A stretch of DNA of 64,000 nucleotides, from contig NZ_JABBND010000007.1 of assembly GCF_012933465.1 (NCBI RefSeq), forward strand, positions 124,001 to 188,000. The letters run 5' to 3'. Below are positions 50,361-58,217 of the stretch, piece after piece (the first letter of the stretch is position 1; each line of letters opens with the position of its first letter). The DNA is from Actinomycetospora sp. TBRC 11914 (GTDB lineage Bacteria > Actinomycetota > Actinomycetes > Mycobacteriales > Pseudonocardiaceae). The notes below the pieces were generated by a model. That model had not been told where the DNA came from, did no database searches, and saw nothing but the letters and a program-made list of their open reading frames with translations. The translations under genes were made by a program, and so were the position numbers.

Positions 50361-51197
50361 TCACTGCTTCGCGCGCAGGGCCGCCTCGTAGAGGGCCTTC
50401 GTCGAGACCCCGCGCTCGGTCGCGACCCGGCGGGCGGCGTCCTTGAGACGCTGCCCGCCGGCGACCAGGGCGAGCACCTCGTCGGCGAGCTCGTCGGGCT
50501 CCGGGGCGACGACGACCGCGCCGCCGAGCACGACGGTCACCTCCCCCAGCACGTCGCGCTCCCCCGCCCACGCCGCGAGCTCGGCGAGCGTGCCCCGCAC
50601 GACCTCCTCGTGGGTCTTGGTGAGCTCCCGGCACACCGCCGCCGGACGGTCGGCGCCCAGGACCTCGACGGCCACCGCCAGCAGCGACGCGAGCCGGCGG
50701 GGCGACTCGAAGAACACCGTGGTCCGCTGCTCGGTCGCGAGCGCGGCGAGCCACGAGCGCCGCTTGCCGTCGGGCCGCGGCGCGAACCCCTCGAAGCAGA
50801 ATCGGTCGGTCGGCAGCCCCGACACGGCCAGCGCCGTGAGCACCGCCGAGGGGCCGGGCAGGCAGCGCACCGTGAGGTCCTCGGCGGCGCAGGCCGCGAC
50901 GAGCCGGTAGCCGGGGTCGGACACCGCGGGCATCCCGGCGTCGGTGACCACCAGCACCGTCGCACCGCCGCGCACGTCGTCGACGAGCCGCGGGATCCGC
51001 ACCCGCTCGACGTCCTCGTAGAAGCTCACGACGGTGCCCGCCACGGTCACCCCGAGGGCGGCCGCCAGGCGGCCGAGACGGCGGGTGTCCTCGGCGGCGA
51101 CGACGTCGGCCGTGGCGAGCGCGGTGCGCAGGCGGACCGAGGCGTCGTCGGGGTCGCCGAGCGGGGTCGCCGCCAGGAGCAGCACACCGTCGGACAC
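50361..51197 (-). CDS. rsmI: 16S rRNA (cytidine-1402-2'-O)-methyltransferase
   Basis: 278-residue tetrapyrrole-methylase-fold enzyme that 2'-O-methylates C1402 of 16S rRNA. Motifs: LLLAATPLGDPDDASVRLRT, VVAAEDTRRLGRLAAAL, VVSFYEDVERVRIP, ATVLVVTDAGMPAVSDPGYR, RCLPGPSAVLTALAVSGLPT, FCFEGFAPR and TTVFFESPRRLASLL. GTG start with a TAGGGT element 8 bases upstream. Divergent from pmt, as Rv1003/Rv1002c in M. tuberculosis. Confidence 0.96.
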   Translation of the reverse strand: MSDGVLLLAATPLGDPDDASVRLRTALATADVVAAEDTRRLGRLAAALGVTVAGTVVSFYEDVERVRIPRLVDDVRGGATVLVVTDAGMPAVSDPGYRLVAACAAEDLTVRCLPGPSAVLTALAVSGLPTDRFCFEGFAPRPDGKRRSWLAALATEQRTTVFFESPRRLASLLAVAVEVLGADRPAAVCRELTKTHEEVVRGTLAELAAWAGERDVLGEVTVVLGGAVVVAPEPDELADEVLALVAGGQRLKDAARRVATERGVSTKALYEAALRAKQ

Positions 51198-51205
51198 GGT
51201 GGAGA

Positions 51206-51211
51206 ACCCTA
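51206..51211 (-). promoter_or_regulatory. TAGGGT -10 element of rsmI
   Basis: Minus-strand TAGGGT ends 8 bases before the rsmI GTG, without a ribosome binding site. Confidence 0.45.
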
Positions 51212-51243
51212 GGGCGGCGTCGGCGATCGAGCGCGTCCGGACC

Positions 51244-51249
51244 TACGAT
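51244..51249 (+). promoter_or_regulatory. TACGAT -10 element of pmt
   Basis: TACGAT ends 8 bases before the pmt GTG; with the rsmI element it makes a 44-base divergent promoter pair, both apparently leaderless. Confidence 0.45.
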
Positions 51250-51257
51250 CGGCGCCC

Positions 51258-52859
51258 GTGACCGCCACCTCGAACCTGGCTGGCAGCACCCTCGAGCGAC
51301 CCGTGGCGCCCGCCGCGGACCCGCGCGGGGTGCTGGCGCCGGGCCCGCGGGGCGTGGAGAGCCTGCTCGGCCGCCCGATGCCGACCGACCGGCTGCGCAG
51401 CTGGGTCGTCACCGTGGTCCTCACGCTGATCGCCGGGGTCGTGCGGCTCTGGGACCTCGGCTGGCCCACCGACAACGGCACGCCGGTCTTCGACGAGAAG
51501 CACTACGTCCCGCAGACCTGGCAGGCCCTGCGCAACGGCGGGTACGAGGACAACCCGGGCTACGAGCTCGTGGTGCACCCGCCGCTGTCCAAGCAGCTCA
51601 TGGCGCTCGGCCAGTGGGTGTTCGGGTACGACCCGGTCGGCTGGCGGGTGGTGTCGGCCCTCGCCGGCACGCTGTGCGTGCTGCTGGTCATCCGCATCGG
51701 GCGCCGGCTCACCCGCTCGACGCTGCTCGGTGCGCTCGCCGGCGTCATCCTCACCTGTGACGGGCTCTCGCAGGTCTCCAGCCGCGTCGGGATGATCGAC
51801 ATCTACCCGACGCTGTTCGTGCTCGCCGCCTTCGCCGCGATCCTGGTCGACCGGGACGACGTGCGGGGCCGGATGGCGGTCGTCGTCGCCGAGGGCCGGG
51901 TGCTGGACTCGCCGTTCGGGCCGCGTCTCGGGGTGCGCTGGTGGCGGTTCGTCGCCGGGGTCTGCATCGGGCTGTCGCTGGCCAGCAAGTGGTCGGGGCT
52001 CTACTACATCCTGTTCTTCGGCGCGCTGGTGCTCGGGTTCGACATCGCCGCGCGGCGGGCCGCGGGGGTGGCACGGCCGTGGGTCGGGGCCCTCGTGCGC
52101 GACGTCCTGCCGCTGGTGTGGGCGGCCCTCGTCGTCCCGATCCTGGTCTACCTGGCCAGCTGGCTGCCCTGGATCGCCTCCGAGACCGGCACCGACCGGC
52201 ACGTCGCCGACGCCAAGGCCGACTCCGTCGCGCTCGTCGCGCTGCTGCCCGACTGGCTCCCGGACTGGCTGCGCGGCATGGCGTACTTCTCGTCGAAGGT
52301 GCTGGAGTTCCACGCCACGCTGTTCACCCCGCGGGGCAACCCGCACCCCTGGGAGTCCAAGCCCTGGACGTGGCCGATGGGGCTGCGCCCGATGCTCTAC
52401 TACTACGAGTCCGGCGCGGGCGCGACCGGCTGCGGGTCGAACGACTGCGTGGGCGCGGTCATGGCGATCGGGACCCCGGCGCTGTGGTGGACCGCGTTCC
52501 CGGTGCTCGGCTGGGGCGTGTGGCGCTGGATCACCCGCCGCGACTGGCGCTACGCCGCCGTCCTCGTCGGCTACGGCGCGGGCATCCTGCCGTGGTTCAC
52601 CGACATCGACCGGCAGATGTACTTCTTCTACATGACGCCGGTGATCCCGTTCCTGGTGCTCGCCGTCGTGCTCGTGCTCGGGGAGATCCTCGGGCGGCGC
52701 ACCGCGGGCCCGGAACGGCGCTCGACGGGGCGGATGGTGGTCGCGCTCTACGTCGGGCTCGTGGTGGCGAACTTCGCGTGGCTGTGGCCGATCCTCGTCG
52801 GCGCCTCGATCACCGCCGCCCGGTGGAACGCCGAGCTCTGGCTGCCGTCCTGGCGGTAG
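51258..52859 (+). CDS. pmt: Dolichyl/polyprenyl-phosphate-mannose--protein O-mannosyltransferase
   Basis: 533-residue GT39 integral membrane enzyme that transfers mannose from polyprenyl phosphate to Ser/Thr of exported proteins. About 11 membrane helices. The catalytic extracytoplasmic loop has VFDEKHYVPQTWQALRNGGY (Asp-Glu) and VHPPLSKQLMALGQWVFG. Further PMT signatures are LTCDGLSQVSSRVGMIDIYP, GVCIGLSLASKWSGLYYI and the C-terminal PWFTDIDRQMYFFYMTPVIP. Matches the mycobacterial Rv1002c type. Confidence 0.95.
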   Translation: MTATSNLAGSTLERPVAPAADPRGVLAPGPRGVESLLGRPMPTDRLRSWVVTVVLTLIAGVVRLWDLGWPTDNGTPVFDEKHYVPQTWQALRNGGYEDNPGYELVVHPPLSKQLMALGQWVFGYDPVGWRVVSALAGTLCVLLVIRIGRRLTRSTLLGALAGVILTCDGLSQVSSRVGMIDIYPTLFVLAAFAAILVDRDDVRGRMAVVVAEGRVLDSPFGPRLGVRWWRFVAGVCIGLSLASKWSGLYYILFFGALVLGFDIAARRAAGVARPWVGALVRDVLPLVWAALVVPILVYLASWLPWIASETGTDRHVADAKADSVALVALLPDWLPDWLRGMAYFSSKVLEFHATLFTPRGNPHPWESKPWTWPMGLRPMLYYYESGAGATGCGSNDCVGAVMAIGTPALWWTAFPVLGWGVWRWITRRDWRYAAVLVGYGAGILPWFTDIDRQMYFFYMTPVIPFLVLAVVLVLGEILGRRTAGPERRSTGRMVVALYVGLVVANFAWLWPILVGASITAARWNAELWLPSWR

Positions 52860-52954
52860 CACGACCACGCCGAAACGCCGGCGACACGAGGATGTTCGCC
52901 GCCGTCACCCGGGGGACCTTGTCGCTGCCGGTCCCCCGCTGTCAGCGTGGGGGC

Positions 52955-53299
52955 ATGAGCCGGCCCGGCGCCCTGGACTGGGAACGGGTGCGCGCCCGGT
53001 ACGCCGACCGGCCGTCCCTCGCCTCGCTGGCCGGGTCCTCCCGGGTGCAGGTGCTGGAGGTCGACGACGAGCGCATCTGCCTGGGCCAGCGGCTCTGGCG
53101 CGACTGCGTGTCGCGCGACGACCTCGACGCGGCGCTGGTGCTGCTCCGGGAGGGCCGGCTCGCGGGCGGGCCGATGGCCGTCGCCGAGGGGCTGCGGGCG
53201 TACTACGCCTCCGGACCGCGGGTCGAGACCGGGTGCACCCGGGGACCGAACCTCGTCGCCGTGGTGCTCGCGGACCTCGGCTACCTCACGCCTCCCTGA
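52955..53299 (+). CDS. Small conserved protein, family X copy 1
   Basis: 114 residues; a member of a small family that occurs three times in this cluster. Shared pattern: W-x2-(V/I/L)-x3-(Y/F) near the N-terminus, an LP/SL-x2-(A/P)G stretch, the strand RVQVLEVDDERICLGQRLWR, the helix DDLDAALVLLREGRLAGGPM, then LRAYY and a C-terminal VLADLGYL. This copy has an inserted segment (SGPRVETGCTRGPN) before the terminal helix. No signal peptide or membrane segment. Function unknown. Its 3' end overlaps the convergent amiC-like gene by 14 bases. Confidence 0.75.
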   Translation: MSRPGALDWERVRARYADRPSLASLAGSSRVQVLEVDDERICLGQRLWRDCVSRDDLDAALVLLREGRLAGGPMAVAEGLRAYYASGPRVETGCTRGPNLVAVVLADLGYLTPP

Positions 53300-54410
53300 T
53301 CCCGGTCGACACCCGGGCGACGACCTCGAAGTGCACGTCGTGGGCACGGGCGATGTAGACGTCCTGCACGACGTGGGCCCCGCGCAGCACGGATTCCCCG
53401 CGCGCGCCCCCGAAGCGCACCTGCTCGCTCGCGGCGAGCACGTCCTCGCGGCGGATCGAGCCGGCGTCGCGGACCAGCTGGGCGTAGAGGTTCATCCCCT
53501 CGTAGCAGGACTCCCCGAGGCTCGAGGGCGCGGGCGCCGCCATCCCGAACCGGCTCGCGAAGCGGCCCGCGAACTCCAGCGCGTCGACCGTCGCCAGGTC
53601 CTCGAAGTAGCCGGCGGCCGAGTACAGCGACCGCGTCGCGGCCTCGCCGGACGCGAGCAGCATCGTCTCGTCCATGAGCGTGGACAGCCGGGTCTGGTGG
53701 AAGTCGAGCCCGGCTCCGGCGAACGCCCGGTTGAAGTGCACCGCGTCCTCACCGACCAGCAGCAGCAGGACGCCGTCGGCGTTGCTGCGCGCGAGGGTGC
53801 GCAGCACGGGGGTGAAGTCCCGGGTCCCGAGCGGGACGAAGACCTCGTCGACGATCGGGGTGCCCTGGGCGCGGGCCCACTGCGCCGCGGCGGCCGCCGA
53901 CGCGCGCGGCCAGACGTAGTCGTCCCCGACGACGGCCCACCGGCGGACGCCGAGCTCGGTGCGCATCCACTCCAGCGCCGGCCCGAGCTGGTTCGCCGGG
54001 GTCTCGCCGGTCAGGAGCACCCCCGGGGTGCGCTCGCCGCCCTCGTAGAGGGCCGTGTAGACGTAGGGGACCTGGGCGGCGACGCGCGGGGCGAGGCGCC
54101 GACGGACCGCCGAGATGTGCCAGCCCACCACCGCGTCGACCTCCGCGGTGCGCACCATCCGCTGGACGTCGCGGGCGACCGCACCCGGGTCGGCACCACC
54201 GTCGACGTGGTGGAGCTCGACGGGCCGCCCGAGCAGCCCGCCCGCGAGGTTGATCTCGGAGACCGCGAGGTCCGAGCACATCCGGCACGAGAGCCCGAAC
54301 ATCCCCGCCGGCCCCTGCCACGGCGTGACCAGGGCGACCCGGACCGCCTCCTCCCGCGCCCCCGTCCCCTCGGGGGGCGCGAGCACGGCTCGGGCGTTCG
54401 GCACCGGCAT
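53286..54410 (-). CDS. AmiC-like amide-binding periplasmic-type protein
   Basis: 374 residues with the type I periplasmic-binding fold of AmiC/UrtA/FmdD proteins (Peripla_BP_5/6). Features are VRVALVTPWQGPAGMFGLSC, SEINLAGGLLGRPVELHHVD, VDAVVGWHISAVRRRLAPRV, VPYVYTALYEGGERTPGVLL, ADGVLLLLVGEDAVHFNRAF and a C-terminal ESVLRGAHVVQDVYIARAHD. There is no signal peptide, which fits a cytoplasmic sensor such as Pseudomonas AmiC or Rhodococcus NhhC rather than a transporter subunit. Start options are ATG 54410 or GTG 54404; the latter sits 8 bases after GGAGG. Divergent from the MarR gene upstream of amiE. Confidence 0.85.
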   Translation of the reverse strand: MPVPNARAVLAPPEGTGAREEAVRVALVTPWQGPAGMFGLSCRMCSDLAVSEINLAGGLLGRPVELHHVDGGADPGAVARDVQRMVRTAEVDAVVGWHISAVRRRLAPRVAAQVPYVYTALYEGGERTPGVLLTGETPANQLGPALEWMRTELGVRRWAVVGDDYVWPRASAAAAAQWARAQGTPIVDEVFVPLGTRDFTPVLRTLARSNADGVLLLLVGEDAVHFNRAFAGAGLDFHQTRLSTLMDETMLLASGEAATRSLYSAAGYFEDLATVDALEFAGRFASRFGMAAPAPSSLGESCYEGMNLYAQLVRDAGSIRREDVLAASEQVRFGGARGESVLRGAHVVQDVYIARAHDVHFEVVARVSTGIREA

Positions 54411-54511
54411 CACCTCCGGGGCCTCGCCCCTCTGTCGCGAGTATGGCCACACCGGCGGGCGCGTGGGGAGCTTGTACTGTTTCGAGCAGGCAAACGTCGG
54501 GGAGGGCGGTC

Positions 54512-54994
54512 ATGGACGGGCCACGCCGTGCTCCGGACGTCCGCGTGGTCGACCTGCTCGACCTGGCGGACCGCACCGTCGGGTCCTGCCTCGCGCGCGC
54601 CTCCGCCACCTCGGGCATCACCCGCGAGCAGTGGCGCACCCTGATGCTGCTCGACCAGGGCGTCGGCGACGAGGCGCGGGACGCGCCCGGGCACGCCATG
54701 GGCGAGATCGCGGTCCGGGCCGCGGTCCCGGCGCCGACGGCCACCCGGCTGGTCGACAGGCTGGTCGCCGAGGGGCTCGCCTACCGCCGCAGCGATGACT
54801 GGGACCGGCGCCGCGTGCACGTCCACATCTCCTCGGAGGGCCACGCCCTCGTGGCCCGGATCGCCGCCGAGCTCGACGCGGCCTTCGGGGCCGAGCTCGC
54901 CGACCTCGACCCCGCCGACCGGACGCGGCTCCTCGGGCTGCTCGCTCGCCTCGACGGGGCCTCGGCCGACCGGGCGGAGCCGTCGCGCCGCTGA
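54512..54994 (+). CDS. MarR family transcriptional regulator
   Basis: 160 residues with a winged helix: ITREQWRTLMLLDQG, HAMGEIAVRAAVPAPTATRL VDRLVAEGL and the wing AYRRSDDWDRRRVHVHISSE. ATG 54512 has GGGGAGGG 7 bases upstream. The MarR plus AmiC-like pair recalls NhhD and NhhC, which control the amide-inducible high-molecular-mass nitrile hydratase of Rhodococcus rhodochrous J1, so control of amiE is likely. That assignment is inference. Confidence 0.9.
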   Translation: MDGPRRAPDVRVVDLLDLADRTVGSCLARASATSGITREQWRTLMLLDQGVGDEARDAPGHAMGEIAVRAAVPAPTATRLVDRLVAEGLAYRRSDDWDRRRVHVHISSEGHALVARIAAELDAAFGAELADLDPADRTRLLGLLARLDGASADRAEPSRR

Positions 54995-55011
54995 GCGTCG
55001 TGTGACATCGC

Positions 55012-55059
55012 GCGCAATCGTGTTTCGCGTCCATTACTTCTGATCCGGAAATATTGCGC
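55012..55059. promoter_or_regulatory. Inverted repeat in the amiE upstream region
   Basis: Perfect inverted heptamer GCGCAAT (55012-55018) and ATTGCGC (55053-55059), 34 bases apart, in an unusually AT-rich patch for this window. The right half overlaps the candidate -35 box. Candidate operator for the neighbouring MarR protein. Confidence 0.45.
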
Positions 55060-55081
55060 CGCCGCCGGAGGCTCGTACGGT
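55054..55081 (+). promoter_or_regulatory. Candidate promoter of amiE
   Basis: TTGCGC (55054-55059) and TACGGT (55076-55081) with 16 bases between, placing transcription start about 30-35 bases before the amiE ATG. Confidence 0.4.
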
Positions 55082-55121
55082 CGGTCCACGACAGCACGGA
55101 GCACGAGGGACGGTGGGACCG

Positions 55122-56147
55122 ATGCGGCACGGTGACATCAGCAGCAGCCACGACGGCGTGGGCGTCGCGGTCGTCAACTACACGATGCCGCGGCTCCACG
55201 ACCAGGCCGGCATCCGGGAGAACTGCGAGAAGATCGCCGAGATGGTGGTCGGCATCAAGCAGGGGTTCCCCGGCATGGACCTCATCGTCTTCCCCGAGTA
55301 CTCGACCCACGGGATCATGTACGACCGCGAGGAGATGTTCGCGAACGCCTCCCAGATCCCGGGGTTCGAGACCGAGATCTTCGGCGAGGCCTGCCGGCGG
55401 GCCGGGGTGTGGGGCGTGTTCTCCCTGACCGGCGAGCGCCACGAGGACCACCCCGACAAGAACCCCTACAACACGCTCGTCCTGATCGACGACCAGGGCG
55501 AGATCGTGAACAAGTACCGCAAGATCCTGCCGTGGGTCCCGATCGAGGGCTGGTACCCGGGCGAGCACACCACCGTCGTCGAGGGCCCCAAGGGCCTGAA
55601 GATCGCGCTGATCATCTGCGACGACGGTAACTACCCGGAGATCTGGCGCGACTGCTCGATGAAGGGCGCCGAGCTCGTCGTGCGGCCGCAGGGCTACATG
55701 TACCCGGCCAAGGAACAGCAGATCATGATGGCGAAGTCGATGGCGTGGGCGAACAACGTCTACGTCGCGGTCGCCAACGCGACCGGTTTCGACGGCGTCT
55801 ACTCCTACTTCGGGCACTCCTCGGTCGTCGGCTTCGACGGCCGGACCCTCGGCGAGTGCGGCACCGAGGAGATGGGCGTCCAGTACGCCGAGCTCTCGCT
55901 GTCGCTGATCCGCGACGCCCGGAAGAACTGGCAGTCCCAGAACCACCTCTTCAAGCTGCTCCACCGCGGCTACACCGGCGTGGTGCAGTCCGGCGACGGT
56001 GACAAGGGCGTCGCCGAGTGCCCCTTCGACTTCTACAAGACCTGGGTCACCGACCCGGCACTCGCCCAGAAGCAGGTCGAGGAGATGACCCGCGAGTTCG
56101 TCGGCACCCCCGAGGCGCCGATCGAGGGCATCCCGAACGGGGCCTGA
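55122..56147 (+). CDS. amiE: Aliphatic amidase
   Basis: 341 residues. Nitrilase-superfamily enzyme hydrolysing short aliphatic amides to acid and ammonia, also capable of acyl transfer. Near-colinear with Pseudomonas AmiE, starting MRHGDISSS in both, which fixes the ATG at 55122. The triad keeps identical numbering: Glu59 (VFPEYS), Lys134 (KYRKILPW) and Cys166 ([15 protein letters not shown]). Also [19 protein letters not shown] and [14 protein letters not shown]. First gene of the amide/tubulin-like cluster; followed by a hairpin and then the first tubulin-like gene. Confidence 0.97.
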   Translation: MRHGDISSSHDGVGVAVVNYTMPRLHDQAGIRENCEKIAEMVVGIKQGFPGMDLIVFPEYSTHGIMYDREEMFANASQIPGFETEIFGEACRRAGVWGVFSLTGERHEDHPDKNPYNTLVLIDDQGEIVNKYRKILPWVPIEGWYPGEHTTVVEGPKGLKIALIICDDGNYPEIWRDCSMKGAELVVRPQGYMYPAKEQQIMMAKSMAWANNVYVAVANATGFDGVYSYFGHSSVVGFDGRTLGECGTEEMGVQYAELSLSLIRDARKNWQSQNHLFKLLHRGYTGVVQSGDGDKGVAECPFDFYKTWVTDPALAQKQVEEMTREFVGTPEAPIEGIPNGA

Positions 56148-56165
56148 CCACGCGCCGTGGGCACG

Positions 56166-56195
56166 GCGGACCGGGCGAGCGCTCCCCCGGTCCGC
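56166..56195 (+). terminator. Hairpin between amiE and the first tubulin-like gene
   Basis: Perfect 10-bp stem GCGGACCGGG/CCCGGTCCGC with a 10-base loop, no T-run. It could partly terminate amiE transcription and lower expression of downstream genes. Confidence 0.5.
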
Positions 56196-56265
56196 GGGTG
56201 GCGCGCGTCCCCGGCCGCCCCCGACACGCATCCGACGATCCGGACGATCCGCAGGAGGAACGGCC

Positions 56266-57810
56266 ATGGCCGCCGAGCACGACCACGACCACAGCCACGA
56301 CCACGGCGACGCCACGATGGCGCGCATCGAGGCGCTGCGCACCGAGGGCGTCCACCGGGCCGGGGACCACGAGGGCCCCTTCTCGCTGCACGTGCTCGGG
56401 CTCGGGAAGACCGGCGCGGACCTGATCACCTCGATCCTGACCCACCAGCCCGAGGGCTTCCTCTCGGAGCCGGGCACCCGGTTCTCCGCGCTCGCGGTCG
56501 ACATCGGCGACGAGGACCTGGCCCAGGTCCGCGAGGCGGCCGGGGCGGTGCCCGCCGAGAAGTCCTTCGTGAAGACGGTGGCGATGCCCGTGCCCAGCCA
56601 CGCGGATCTGTCGTACGCGCTCAACCGCTACCGCGAGTTCCTCAAGATGGAGTACCCGCGCTACTACTGGAACCCGAACTACGAGCCGTGGCTCCCGGCC
56701 GACGTCGCCATCGCGCCCTCGGACGGCCACCAGTCGCGGGCCGTCGCCAAGGCGATCTACGGCGCCGAGTACTACCAGGGCGGCGAGATCACCACCGCGC
56801 TCGACGCCTTCGCCGAGTCCGTGATGGCCAGCGAGGCCACCCCGCTGGTGGTGGTGGCGTTCAGCATGGCCGGCGGCGTCGGCAGCGGCATCGTCGTCGA
56901 GATCGCCCGGCACCTGTCGTCGATCAAGCTCGGGCGGCGCCCCTGGGTGGTCGGGCTCGGGATCCTGCCCAACGGCGCCGACCCGGCCGAGTACTCGGAC
57001 GGCTCGTTCTTCCCGGTGGTCAACGAGCTCGACTGCATGATCGACACCGAGAAGAACAAGGGGGTCATGGCGGTCTGGGGGGACCTGTACAAGAACCCGT
57101 TCACCGGCGGCTTCTTCCTGGTCGACCAGAACGACGTCCAGGCGATGACCGGCGACCTCGCGGCCACCCACGAGTACGTGGACACCGGGGTCGGGTCCTT
57201 CCTCGCCCGCGACGCGAGCGTGCACCTCTACGAGACGCTCAAGGCGCTGAACTGGCTGGCCGTCCCCGCGGACGCGTGGCACCCGGCGATCCGGGGCGAG
57301 CAGGGCGAGCGCTGGATCAACGTGCTCTCGGTGCGCCGGCTCGCCGACATCGGCTCGCTGGGCTCCTCCGGCCTGGTCAAGGGCTTCACGACGGAGTACG
57401 TCGAGGCCCGCGCCTTCGCCGGGGACCTCGACGACGCCACGGCGGCCTCGATCGCGGAGGCGGTGTCGGCGGTGGCGACCGCCGAGGTCGACCCGGTGGT
57501 GCTGGCGCTGCCCGGTTCCGACGACCTCGTCAGCGTGGTGCTCCCGCGGGCGAGCAAGCTCGACCTCGCCGCGTTCGTCCCGGCCCGCGACTACTACGAC
57601 ACCCTCGAGTGGGACGACAAGCTGCTCATCCACTCCTGGCTGCTCGACCTCGGCGTCATGCTCTGCGAACCGTCGATCCGCTTCGACGGCATGGGCGGCG
57701 AGTGCATCTGGGGCTGCGCCTGCTGGGTGGTCGTCCCGCACGCCGCCATCCGGGGCGAGATCAGCTCACCGATCCAGGTCGAGGCCGCCGACGCCCTCAC
57801 CGCGAGCTGA
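56266..57810 (+). CDS. Tubulin/FtsZ-fold GTPase-like protein 1, His-rich N-terminus
   Basis: 514 residues. N-terminus with alternating histidines 5, 7, 9, 11 and 13 (HDHDHSHDH), typical of nickel or cobalt handling. The nucleotide domain has a glycine T1-type loop (HVLGLGKTGAD, Gly45/47/50) and the tubulin signature-like T4 loop AGGVGSG at 202-208 after a hydrophobic strand, then an ELDCMIDTEKN and NPFTGGFFLVD region like tubulin helix H6 and the next strand. The C-terminus has Cys480-x3-Cys484-x-Cys486 (ECIWGCACW). The block KMEYPRYYWNPNYEPWLP is shared with the second copy. It is not FtsZ; no membrane segment. The ATG has GGAGGA 7 bases upstream. Function unknown. Confidence 0.8.
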   Translation: MAAEHDHDHSHDHGDATMARIEALRTEGVHRAGDHEGPFSLHVLGLGKTGADLITSILTHQPEGFLSEPGTRFSALAVDIGDEDLAQVREAAGAVPAEKSFVKTVAMPVPSHADLSYALNRYREFLKMEYPRYYWNPNYEPWLPADVAIAPSDGHQSRAVAKAIYGAEYYQGGEITTALDAFAESVMASEATPLVVVAFSMAGGVGSGIVVEIARHLSSIKLGRRPWVVGLGILPNGADPAEYSDGSFFPVVNELDCMIDTEKNKGVMAVWGDLYKNPFTGGFFLVDQNDVQAMTGDLAATHEYVDTGVGSFLARDASVHLYETLKALNWLAVPADAWHPAIRGEQGERWINVLSVRRLADIGSLGSSGLVKGFTTEYVEARAFAGDLDDATAASIAEAVSAVATAEVDPVVLALPGSDDLVSVVLPRASKLDLAAFVPARDYYDTLEWDDKLLIHSWLLDLGVMLCEPSIRFDGMGGECIWGCACWVVVPHAAIRGEISSPIQVEAADALTAS

Positions 57811-57821
57811 GGAGGACCGCG

Positions 57822-58121
57822 GTGGCCATCGCCTGGTCCGAGATCGTGGACCGATACAAGGACGGCGCGCAGCTGCCGTCGATGCCGGGCGCGCGCACGC
57901 TGCAGGTCACCGGGGCCGACGACGAGTACATCTACGTCACGCACCGGCTGTGGTCGGACAAGCTGACCCGGTCCTACCTCGAGAAGGCCATGGCGCTGCT
58001 CGACGAGGGCCGCATGACCCGCGACTACGCGTCGGTCATCGACCACTACCGCACCTTCATCGCCGACGAGCGCCCGACGACGGCCGCCACCGTCCTCAAG
58101 GACCTCGGCTACGTCGACTGA
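57822..58121 (+). CDS. Small conserved protein, family X copy 2
   Basis: 99 residues. N-terminal AWSEIVDRYKDGAQLPSMPG, strand RTLQVTGADDEYIYVTHRLW, helix RSYLEKAMALLDEGRMTRDY, then IDHYRTF and the terminal VLKDLGYVD. Same order of elements as copies at 52955 and 62095. GTG 57822 has GAGGAGG 6 bases upstream and lies 11 bases after the first tubulin-like stop, so the two are cotranscribed and probably work together. No known domain recognised. Confidence 0.82.
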   Translation: MAIAWSEIVDRYKDGAQLPSMPGARTLQVTGADDEYIYVTHRLWSDKLTRSYLEKAMALLDEGRMTRDYASVIDHYRTFIADERPTTAATVLKDLGYVD

Positions 58122-58160
58122 GGGCGATCCCGCCCCCGAGGCACCGATCCGCACGCCCCG

Positions 58161-58184
58161 GCGCCCCGCGCCACCCGGGGGCGC
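58161..58184 (+). terminator. GC-rich hairpin before the second tubulin-like gene
   Basis: GCGCCCC (58161-58167) pairs with GGGGCGC (58178-58184) around a 10-base loop, in the 96-base gap between the small family X gene and the second tubulin-like gene. Confidence 0.4.
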
Positions 58185-58217
58185 GATGCCGCGCGCCCGC
58201 AACAGGAAGGTTCCACC

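Noticed and set aside
53286-54410. Substrate-binding component of an amide or urea ABC transporter
   Set aside because: No signal peptide and no permease or ATPase genes nearby; a cytoplasmic sensor role fits better.
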